DNA of 64,000 nt from Melampsora larici-populina 98AG31 (taxonomy: Eukaryota; Basidiomycota; Pucciniomycetes; Pucciniales; Melampsoraceae), in NCBI RefSeq assembly GCF_000204055.1, contig NW_006768772.1:1372829-1436828 (forward strand), given 5' to 3'. Made by a program: the position numbers and the translations under genes. A model generated the notes under the pieces. The model did no database searches. It was not told the origin of the DNA and saw only the letters and a program-made list of their open reading frames with translations. This document shows positions 55,446-64,000 of the stretch, in pieces. Position 1 is the first letter of the stretch. Each line of letters starts with the position of its first letter.

Positions 55446-57472
55446 GATCAATTTATGGGATCAATTAAAAAATTCACAATTACCAGTTTACCAGTTTATT
55501 AGCAGGATTCAGCAGGAAAGAAAATTCGAAATGGAGGTTTTTGATCAATTGAAGCTCTTGTAGGCTTATGTATTGGTCATTAGGTCAACATTACATCATT
55601 TTATTTCACATTATATATTAAGATCATTATAGTTTACTTACAAATTTATTACAAAAAGAAAGAAAGAAAAACATAAGAAAAATTCGAAATTATAGGTATA
55701 AAGGTTGGAAAATGGTTTTTAGGTTAGTAAAAATAAAGTTATGGGTATTATGAGGTTAGAATATGAAAGAACAACATTATATGATACTATGACAATTTTA
55801 ATCTTCAAGGTTGATAAGTAGAAACAGAAGTTATTAGGAAAAAAGCACTTTTTCGAAGTTGGTAAACAAGAGGTACACGTGTAGTTTGGTTGTGTAATAG
55901 TGGTAGTGATGGAATTTAAGGTTGCCAAGAGGATTTTCCGGGATTTTTAAGGCTATAGATGATGATGTAATATTACATGAGCAAGAAAGGCTTAGTAGTA
56001 GCTGTGAAAAGTGAAGAAAATGGGTGAAATTCGTGGAAAATGGAGGTTTTCAGCTAATTACATATGTCAAATGACGTCAGAATAGGTTGGTAGATGGCTC
56101 ATTCAACGCAGAAGAGTGGATTACATAATGTACAAACTTTAAATCATTAGTAACGGAGGTGTGTGTAAAAAGTTATAAGGCAAATAAAGAATTGGTGTGA
56201 ATCTCGAATTTACAGTCACAAGTCATATGTAACACTAAAAACCGTAACTTCACAACTCAATATCTTACTCATCACTCATCAGAAGTAGGTCATGTAGGTG
56301 TCAGAAATGATCAGTAACACGTGGACTACAAGATGCACTTTAGTAATCAAAAATTGGAGCACATCTGAAAAAATTCGTAATCTCAAAAATTGGTTTTCAG
56401 CTAGTTTACAAGGAAAAAATCGCCTGTATTCATCATAAGAAGTGCTGTACATCATATTATTGCGTCATTGATCACTTTTAGCTGTGAAAATTACATCATT
56501 TATTAGTAACAAAACCATTACATTGCGTCATCATAGGGTTTTTAGGGAATTTTGGGCGGATTTGATTGGTTTTGAGGCTGTTGACCATTGTAAAAGTTCT
56601 AGTACATTGTTATATATACTTTGAGAGGGTTTTGGGACTGTTGTTCCCCTTTTTTTTCTTTATCATTTACGCCATTATTATTTTGTTTATCATCATAAAC
56701 TTATTTTAATAGTACCTGTTCACTTAAATACGCCCTTTATTACAGTTATAAAGAGAAATTTACTTTAGTTTTATAGTCATAAAGACTTATTGGGAATAAT
56801 ATCAATCAGATATTGCTTATTTTTTTTTCAGTTATCAATTGGGAATAACACTATAGCAGTGTTGATAGTAATACAAAGTGTGCTTTTGAAGTTAAAATTA
56901 CGTGTGAAGTTATATTTCTCTGGTGCCTTATCAGTACTCAATACAACAGAGCTCTTTCTGATTGTGTTGTTTTAGAAGAGCAGTCCTTAGACAACTTCTA
57001 CTAGTCATTTTATTAGTAGATTATCCTCTTCCAGCTCTGTATAACCCTTGTTGGGTTATAAGTTCTACAGCGGTTATCAGATGGCCGGCCTGCACCGTCG
57101 GTGGGCGGTCCAGACCTCCCCGTGGTGTACTCTACTCACCAGTGCAAAGACCACCAAAGCCACCTAGGACTCACAAACAACATACACATAGCTGTCTGCG
57201 CGTCTTCTGACCAGACCACATGAGTCACATGTTGTTCCAAGTGAGTCCAGTTGTTTCTATGTGGCTTTTCCTTTTGCCTTCCTCAGTCCCATCTAACCTG
57301 ACTTTGTGCCTTGGATCATCAAGGAAAGGGGATGCGAGTCACTCTATCGACGACCGAAGTGAGTTGGCAAAGTTCTAACGGATCGTTACCCTTGGGGGTA
57401 TGATGAGGAATACAAGCAAGAGAACTGTGAAACAATGTAGAGGATTGGAGTTGGACAAATGTGACACTGATC

Positions 57473-57590
57473 AACAAAGTGACCAAGCACATGGCCCACA
57501 ATACTAGTGGATATCGCGCTCTCTTTCTATCGCGCTGAACAACTTGAGTTTTGGCTATTTATTAGGAACCATGTGCTTGGTCACTTTGTT
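57473..57590. repeat. Perfect 22-bp inverted repeat
   Basis: Left arm 57473-57494 starts AACAAAGTGACCAAG. Right arm 57569-57590 is its exact reverse complement (CCATGTGCTTGGTCAC...). The spacer is 74 bp. No 3-bp or longer target duplication is obvious outside the arms. Confidence 0.9.
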
Positions 57591-57715
57591 CGCTATCTGA
57601 AGTTTGAAAGAAACACCGGGGAAAAAGGCAAAAAAAGGAAAAGGGAACAAAGAGGAAAAAGAGGAAAAAGAGAAAATGCGGAAAATGTCTAAGACCCATT
57701 GAAATCTTTTTCAAG

Positions 57716-57846
57716 GAAATGTGAAGTTCTTACTCACAAAACCTTAGTATGTAAAATACTAAAACAGGACAAGAGTTGTTGGGCGAAACCCAAGGCAGAT
57801 TGCCGAGGGTGAATAAATTTCTGATAACAAACATAAAGCGCACCCT
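57716..57846 (-). repeat. 131-bp direct repeat, distal copy (split-direct-repeat candidate B2)
   Basis: From GAAATGTGAAGTTC to AAAGCGCACCCT. It differs from the copy at 58352-58482 at one base seen by eye (GCGCACC/GTGCACC). It lies downstream (minus sense) of a tyrosine-recombinase remnant, with 505 bp between copies, as in the B1-A2-B2 3' ends of Ngaro/PAT-like elements. Confidence 0.85.
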
Positions 57847-58351
57847 ACGGGGTGGCTAGCGGCCCTAACTCCACACATAACAAATATAATAATAAAAACT
57901 GGCTACTGAAAAGTGTAAAACCGCTAAAAACACAATAGAAGAAACTAAACAATATAAAAACTGAAACTCTTTGACTCTTCTCTTTTTTTAAAGAAAGAAA
58001 AAGCAACCCCATAATAAAAAAGTGTAACTTTGAAAAGAGATAAAAAATAAAATAAAAAATAAAGATATAGGACTAGTTCGTAACAACAACAAATGAAATA
58101 GATAGGTACAAAAGGGCGGGTGGGCACGAAAAACATCCCAATAGATAACGAGAACCAAAGATAGAACGATGGTAAACACTATGGGAATGAAGAAAAGATG
58201 AATTTGGTAAAGATGGTAAACAGCCATGACATCATGGATGTGGTGCTATAAATGTATCAAAAGATCCGATCCGTTAGTACCGTTACGTTCAAAATTTGAA
58301 GTCCGAAATTCATCACATTCCCATCTGTTAATAACACGTTACCAACAACTA

Positions 58352-58482
58352 GAAATGTGAAGTTCTTACTCACAAAACCTTAGTATGTAAAATACTAAAA
58401 CAGGACAAGAGTTGTTGGGCGAAACCCAAGGCAGATTGCCGAGGGTGAATAAATTTCTGATAACAAACATAAAGTGCACCCT
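58352..58482 (-). repeat. 131-bp direct repeat, proximal copy (split-direct-repeat candidate B1)
   Basis: Near-identical partner of 57716-57846. It lies about 230 bp beyond the end of the tyrosine recombinase frame (58712). The spacer (57847-58351) would correspond to the A2 repeat, whose A1 partner at the 5' end of the element is not in this window. Confidence 0.85.
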
Positions 58483-58711
58483 TTCCGACCCGCCTATCAA
58501 CCGTATAGACAGAGTGGTGAAGTAGGAGAGGGTGGAAATAATAATAAGTGAAAGCAAGAAACATTGTCAGTATCAATGTCAAAAAGAGAACACCAGACAG
58601 GCATAAAAGCCATTGACCGAATCACACAGGCATAAAGCCATTAACCTGTGAAAAACAAAGACTAGGCATGGAAGCCATTGACGCGTCTATAACACCAATC
58701 GAAACTCACTT

Positions 58712-59278
58712 TTAAGAAAATGAAACTTTTGAACCGACATGAGCAACGCTCCCAATCACATGATTCTGATTTTTGGGTAAACATAAAGCCACATGTCCAC
58801 GGACATATATTAAGAAAGCTTCCGACAACCAGCGACCAGCATCTTTGATGTAATCCATAGTGGCACCTGCTTGAGCTAAAGCCGTAGCTCCACCGGATCT
58901 TAACAAGTGTCCTGAAAAAGTTTTGTTGAAATGGGAATGGAATTGAGTTAAAAACCAAGATTGAGTTGGAGGGGAACCGTTGGACGTGACAAAAAGCTCA
59001 GTTGATGTGATAAAATCTGAATCTCTTTTGCGTAGGTACGATTTCAAACGTCAAACTGGACAAGCTGAAGAGCTGAAAAATTGCTGGATAACCACAGGAG
59101 CGCCGAGATAATTCCTGTTGCCTTTTGAATACGGTAATTGATATTGAAAAAAAAAATTACACAAAGATAATTTGAGAGACAATCGGAGGATAATTTTTCT
59201 TTCATCAAAGTATCTTTTAGAGTCGGGGATTGTCAGCTCGCCTAATCTGTGAAGACCTGCAAAACCAACACATAACAT
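58712..59278 (-). pseudogene. Tyrosine recombinase C-terminal fragment
   Basis: A minus-strand frame begins abruptly at the edge of the Harbinger element with GFAGLHRLGEL (catalytic Arg), runs through SSACPV, an in-frame TGA (59051-59053), LKSYLRKRD, then HLLRSGGATALAQAG (His-x-x-Arg), DYIKDAGRW (Trp/His position) and LIYVRGHV (catalytic Tyr). The N-terminal core-binding domain and everything upstream are missing. With the flanking 131-bp direct repeats this is best read as the 3' end of a DIRS-order retroelement. A Crypton is the alternative. Confidence 0.82.
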
Positions 59279-59571
59279 TAGGGGGTTTCAACTCAAATTA
59301 TTTTTGTGAAAATCGTAAAAAAACGGACAAATTTTTTATAACAGTGGATTTTTAAAAATTTGTCCGATCTCATAAAAGATGCTGTAAAATATATGAGCGT
59401 AAAAGGAGCAAACTTGTCCGTTTCACTATCCGGACAGCGCTGCACCAGATCATCTGTGATGGGTCAAGCCAATTTGACTTCAAACCTTTGGGTTTCCTTC
59501 TTTACCACATCAACCAATCACAATCCATCTCAATTTATTTCATCAATCATATCTTCAACACATCAAATAAG

Positions 59572-60959
59572 ATGGTCCGCACATCTCAACGGAAAAAGAC
59601 ACTGGCTGAGGTTGAAAACTTTTGTGAAATGATGGATATTGATGAAGATGACAATTGGTTAGCAGAGCAGGTCTTGGGCGAAAAGATATTTCCTTCGGTC
59701 GGCAACATACTTTTTGAAGACGATCCAGACACCAGTGACCTTATTGACATCTTGTTCAACCAAGCTGGCGAGGCTCGAGAGTTGTTAGTAATCTTAGAAG
59801 GCTTACGGTACCACGATGCTTGATGGAAGATGCCTTACAAGATGGAGTTCAGTCTCAATGACCTTCTCCGAGATCGAGAGGTCGAGTTTCGACAGTGCAT
59901 GCGAACCTCACATGCTGGCTTCTACGCCGTTCTCGATCGGATCTCTGCTCATCCCATCTTCATATCCAACAGTAATAACCCACAGCCTCCAGTGGTCATT
60001 CAACTAGCCCTTGCCCTTGAACGCCTCTGCAGTAACGGAAATGGTTGTGTGGTGCGTCGGATGGGAAGAGACTACAAGAGATTGATGGGCGCTATTATCA
60101 AATGTACCCAACGAGTAATTCACGCCATCATCAGCACAAGTAGTCACTATATACAGTGGCCTGGACCGGAAAGACGAGAAGAAATCTCCGCGGTGATGGC
60201 ATTAGAGGGCTTTCCAGGATGTGTGGGTTTTGTTGATGGAACCAACATCCCTCTCTACCAACGGCCAGGTCTTGATGGCGAGACCTTTTTCGATCGAAAA
60301 AAACGTTACTCGATCAATTGTCAAGTCGTCTGTGACTGTGATCGCCGTATCACAGCTTTCTACACTGGATGGCCTGGATCCTGTCACGATTACAAGTGCT
60401 TTTCGATGATGACACTTTGTACTGAACCAGAACGTTGGTTTTCAGAAGGTGAGTTCAACCTATGTGTTCAATTTTGAACAAGTCTCATTGACAAACCTTT
60501 GACTCATTGTTGATCATAGGTGAATACATATTAGGCGATTCTGCCTACAAAATCAGCAACACCGTGGTTTCTACATTTAAAGGTCAAGCAGCCAATCTCG
60601 TGGAAAACAAAGCCTTCAACACACTTGTTGCCCAAGCTCGTATACGTAACGAAAATACCATCGGGATCTCAAAGTGCCGTTGGGCCTCACTTCAATGCTT
60701 ACGGCTTTGACTTGACAAGCCCAAGCACATGAAGTCAATCCTTCGATGGATACATGCCTCTTTTATCCTACACAACCTACTCGCTGCCCTGGGAGATCAA
60801 TGGGACGATGAATATGCTGATGACTATGCAAATGACATGTATCAAGGCGTGGATAACTTGATTTTGGCAATAAATGAAATTGGGGATAATGAGGTCGGTC
60901 GTCTACGCAGAGAGCTAGTGCAAGACTTTGCTTTAGATTTTGCTCAAGAAGACGCATAG
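59572..60959 (+). pseudogene. PIF/Harbinger DDE transposase with two nonsense codons
   Basis: Starts MVRTSQRKKTLAEVENF at 59572. One 71-bp intron (60449-60519; GTGAGT ... CATAG). Catalytic motifs of the DDE_Tnp_4 fold: GFVDGTNIPLY (first Asp), GWPGSCHDYKCF (second Asp), GDSAYK, and ARIRNENTIGISKCRW (Glu). It ends with an acidic tail (DFAQEDA). In-frame TGA codons at 59821-59823 and 60708-60710 break an otherwise continuous frame; both fit CGA to TGA. The enzyme catalyses cut-and-paste transposition and normally needs the Myb-like partner. This copy should be inactive. Confidence 0.9.
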
Positions 60960-61224
60960 GTTCTTCTTTGCTTTAAATACATGATTTAATTGTTTTTTAC
61001 AAATTTTTCCTTTTTTTTGGTTGTAAGAAAGAAATCAAGAAACCTTGAAAAACGGGAAAATTCTGGGTTCCTTTCATGTAACAGAACAGAGTTGAAATTA
61101 CACATAAGCTGATCAAAACAAAGTACTCGACATTTTGGTTAATAAGATACTTGGAATTTTGGTTAATAAGATATTTGACATTTTGGTTAATAAGACACTT
61201 GACAATTTGAATAGAAGGGAATTT

Positions 61225-63685
61225 TCATTCATTAAAAACTATCTTCAAGTACGCTGAGATTTCATCTACAGACATGCCATCCCTTCGACAGGTCTCCATA
61301 ACATCTAAACGAGTTCTCAATGCTAAAGTACTCGCTTCTGCCTGTTTGCTTGCAGCTGCTTGAGAGGTTTCTAAATTGAACTTCTCACGAGCCCAGAGTA
61401 TTTCTCTCTCATTCTTATCAGCTTCTACCTGCACTCGTCTCTCTTCGATAAGTGTCCGTTTTGATTCAGTGTCCATACTTCTCTCTTCACGACGTTTCAT
61501 ATTCTCTTCGTCACGCTCATACTTGGTCTTGTCCCAGGTCAGTGATTCTTTAGCTCGTTGATTTTCAGAGTCGAGTTTTTTCAAATCATTCTCATTCTTG
61601 GCTTGAAACTTTGAATCTAGGAACGCATACTTCTTATCGTCGCGGTCGTCCATAAGAAAGCTTGCTGGTCCTTTGCGGCGTTTTTGATTAGATTCATCAA
61701 TTGATGCCAAAGGTTTGGCAGGTCGATCGTCAGTGGCTGCATTTGAAGGCTTGCGTTTTTTGTTTGTCGAAGAGGTTTGATTGGGTTCAATTGGGGTATT
61801 GTCAATTTCGGGTAGAGCAATTGGAGAAGGGAGTGGTGGAAACTCGGGGGAGTTTTCAGTATCGTCTAGGATTGGATTGACTAGACTCTCAGCTAACCCG
61901 TTGTCACTGAGATCTTGCAAGTATTCATTTGAATCGATTTCAATATTGATTTGTTTGTTGGCGTCAGAAATCAAGGCCGACCAATCGACATCATCACCAG
62001 CAAGTGAGTTGAGAATAGGATCAATCACGTCATCTTCAACCTGATTAGCTGCTTGTGTACCTTCAATAACAACCGAATCTTCATCTGAATCGTTTTCTGA
62101 ATCCGTCTCGATATCGCCTTCGACTCGATTCATGCTATCCAAAAGGGCGTGTGGGTTGACGTTGGCTTTGTGTCCATAGAGTTCGTCTAGAAGTTCATAG
62201 CAAGGACATATTTTTTCTGCCTTTTTTTTGAGGGTGTCCATTTCATCACCTGCTTCAAGACCTTCACCTGTACTTTTGAAAAGTTTCTTTGCTGCCATAT
62301 ATCTCTCTTTTATCGCCCTCCACCTTTTCATTAAATCAGTCCCTTTCAATTTCATTTGTTCATTAGAGCTTTTTGTTGATGTGTGATTGTTATTGTTATG
62401 AAAGACATTCATCATACTTGCAATTGTAGTCCATGCCCCATTTCGACTGAGGCCGAGGCTTGGCTTGCTTCCCGATCCAAAAAGGGCATTTTTGACTTTA
62501 GGCTTACTAATCTCCTCGATTAAACGCTCCAAATCCTTGTGATCAAAGCGAGGATTGTGGTAAGGTTTCTTGGCTGTTTTTTCATCGTCTTCGACAGGTT
62601 CAGGTAATTTGGACGCTTTTTTGGAAGTAGTCGCTTTAGGAAGAGTAGAAGAAACCCCGGCTGGCTGTTTGGCCACGGTCCTCTTAGCAGGTGCAGGAGT
62701 TTTTGATATAGCTGGCTTGGCAGGAGTCGGCTTGGATTTACACTACGCCAGATTGCAAATTTACCGCTGAGTTTAAAGAATTAAAAAGACATAGAAAATT
62801 ATACACAAGGCAGAAGGGGTCAAAAAAATATGGAAAAATAAGGGTTGCATTCCCCTGTGTGTGTCCATCATTTTGCATATTTTTAAAGATTTTTACGGCA
62901 GCAGTGTATATTCGGTCAGAGACTCAGTTTATGTCCAAAGCTGGCATTCATGGAGGCATTAACCTTGTGAGACCAATCAAATTGTCAATTTTGTGTCAAC
63001 ATCTGGAATGTCTGCACATTCTGAAAGCTGCATTTTTAATTTACCAGATACACATTAGAATGAGTGGTGTGTATCCAAAAATGAAGAAGGTACAGCAATC
63101 AACATCCCCAACAGCAAAGCTAGAAAACCTTATAAATCTGTCCCGCAAGGGTTTTAGCATCCAAATGGAAACTGTAGATCCAGTATGCGGCCTCTCATAA
63201 TCTGCAACTGCCAGTTTGACTGAAAGAAAATTGTTGTATTTGTGATTGTTGAAAAGTTTCTGCCCAAGCCTGGGTAGTTTTGGCCAAAATTTGAGTTTCT
63301 GACCAAATACACCCCAAAATCATTTTTCTATGTAACATCTTCAAAACTCAAGGTAAAAATATGAAAAAATATGCAACATGATGGGATATCAAAGACTGAT
63401 TCAACCATATTTTCTTCGAATTTTTCCTACCTCTCATGCATTGCTGAGAATTTTCTACATCTTGACTTTTCTAAACTCCATGGTATATTATTGATTTGGC
63501 GTAGTGTTAGTTGGCTTAGATGTAGTTGGCTGGGCAGGAGTTGGCTGGGCAGGAGTAGAGCCTGATTCGATCTCTTTGCGCATCTCTTTTGACTTTCGGA
63601 TCTGAGCTGGAGTCGGGATGGTGTTTGGAGGCAGATTCAAGAGAGCGACATCCTCCTTAACCTGTATATTTGACCTTCGAACCAT
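61225..63685 (-). pseudogene. Myb/SANT-like accessory protein of Harbinger, split by a CACTA-ended element
   Basis: Begins MVRRSNIQVKEDVALLNLPP at 63685, runs through a Pro/Ala/Thr/Lys-rich segment (STPAQPTPAQPTTSKPT), is cut by the 766-bp element 62741-63506, and resumes as KSKPTPAKPA. Without the element and one TTA copy the frame is a continuous 563 aa. The first globular part (HNPRFDHKDLERLIEEISKP ... NGAWTTIASMMN ... TDLMKRWRAIKERYMAAKKL) is a Myb/SANT-like DNA-binding domain of the type paired with Harbinger transposases. An acidic middle, a basic nuclear-signal-like stretch (NKKRKPSN, NQKRRKGPAS) and a long charged coiled coil (ESLTWDKTKYERDEENMKRR...) follow. No nonsense codon is seen. 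Confidence 0.82.
62741..63506. mobile_element. 766-bp CACTA-ended non-autonomous element
   Basis: Left end CACTACGCCAGATTGC; right end is the reverse complement CACTACGCCAAATC, flanked by TTA (62738-62740 and 63507-63509). The inner parts of the arms are only partly complementary, so it is more diverged or asymmetric than copies 1 and 2. Non-coding. It interrupts the Myb/SANT-like gene, and excision with one TTA restores frame. TTA alone would also fit PIF/Harbinger, but the CACTA end and the ATA/TAT/GTA duplications of the other copies favour CACTA. Confidence 0.85.
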
Positions 63686-63718
63686 TCTGACAACAATCCA
63701 AAGTGTCAGCAAGCACAC

Positions 63719-64000
63719 TCCAAATCTGAATCATTCTCTATAAATTCAGAAAAACAAACCTTCTAATTGTTTTAGTGGGTTAAACTTCTACCACCGGTGT
63801 TATCTACACCCTAAATCAATCCTGGCTGGCTGAAGAGTGGAAACCGAACATGGAATATGGTAATTTAGTCAAATGTATACCTCTATGAATCAAAATGCTG
63901 TGTGTCTCACCTTTGAATTGATGATTGCAATTCGAAGCCGAAGGTAAAGAACTAAAGATTAGATTTGAAAGATCGAATTCAAACGGAATCTTGCGGATAA
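63719..64000. other. No gene recognised
   Basis: Upstream (minus sense) of the Myb/SANT-like gene. It should hold its promoter and the remaining right arm of the Harbinger element. No terminal repeat matching GGGGGTTTCAACTC is visible before the window ends. Confidence 0.35.

Larger units (their letters stand above)
54907..57715. other. No gene; GC island, AT-rich tract and hairpins
   Basis: No supported coding region in 2.8 kb. It has a GC-rich block at about 55120-55445, a strongly AT-rich tract at 55450-57000, a perfect hairpin TATAACCC-TTGTT-GGGTTATA at 57040-57060, a perfect 22-bp inverted repeat at 57473/57569 and a polypurine run at about 57608-57680 beside the split direct repeats. 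Confidence 0.5.
59281..64000. mobile_element. PIF/Harbinger element, right end outside the window
   Basis: It contains a Harbinger DDE transposase (plus) and a convergent Myb/SANT-like gene (minus), the usual two-gene set of PIF/Harbinger elements. The left end is proposed at 59281, where TTA (59278-59280, a possible TWA target duplication) is followed by GGGGGTTTCAACTC and the interrupted recombinase frame stops. The right terminal repeat is not seen before the window ends. It carries a nested CACTA-ended element at 62741-63506. Confidence 0.72.

Noticed and set aside
4737..63506. Assigning the CACTA-ended elements to PIF/Harbinger Tourist-type MITEs because one has a TTA duplication
   Set aside because: The other three duplications are ATA, TAT and GTA, which do not fit TWA, and the CACTA/CACTG termini fit the CACTA superfamily better.

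Overview
The window looks like a transposon-dominated stretch of a basidiomycete genome, most likely a rust fungus (Pucciniales). Reasons: real genes are split by many 45-110 bp introns with GTAAGT-like donors, CTGAC/CTAAC-like branch sites and CAG/TAG acceptors; KDZ-type transposases with a CxC1-like N-terminus, a class reported mainly from basidiomycetes, are present; and several unrelated mobile-element orders are nested in each other. I saw no bacterial-type operons, rRNA or tRNA. Species is inferred, not shown.

Layout. 0.7-3.0 kb: decayed zinc-ribbon-like gene (minus) split by a 383-bp CACTG-ended element. 4.4-9.8 kb: decayed Ty1/copia element (minus) carrying an 815-bp CACTA-ended fold-back insertion. 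10.2-11.4 kb: three-exon unknown gene with one in-frame stop. 11.7-14.1 kb: non-coding repeats. 13.7-15.9 kb: 5' half of a second copia. 16.7-17.6 kb: unknown multi-exon gene. 18.3-24.3 kb: tyrosine-recombinase retrotransposon (DIRS order, Ngaro/PAT-like layout) with gag, RT-RNase H and recombinase, all minus. 25.4-27.9 kb: two pseudogenes, one F-box/LRR-like. 29.6-30.4 kb: second fold-back CACTA copy. 31.9 kb: RING-finger terminal exon. 34.4-46.6 kb: an apparently complete KDZ transposon. 46.6-52.4 kb: a second, N-terminally truncated KDZ unit with a gene fusing a FAR1-type zinc finger to an OTU peptidase. 52.9-54.9 kb: intact nine-exon gene of unknown function. 57.7-59.3 kb: 3' end of another tyrosine-recombinase retroelement with split direct repeats. 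59.3 kb to the end: PIF/Harbinger element with a DDE transposase and a convergent Myb/SANT-like gene, the latter split by a third CACTA-ended element.

How the parts work together. The standout is the pair of KDZ units. The first is bracketed by nearly identical 320-bp inverted repeats 12.16 kb apart. It holds three genes whose exons all join in phase: a 374-aa FAR1-type zinc-finger protein, a 977-aa KDZ transposase (ten exons) and a 467-aa protein. The second repeats the convergent transposase/FAR1 arrangement, but its FAR1 protein carries an OTU domain (597 aa). All three outward-starting accessory genes sit behind TCACCACC-rich arrays, which may be subterminal transposase or zinc-finger binding sites.

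Two cross-cutting signals: a CACTA/CACTG-ended element family makes 3-bp target duplications, and removing each ORF insertion restores the reading frame; and essentially every nonsense codon in the decayed genes can be explained by one C-to-T change.
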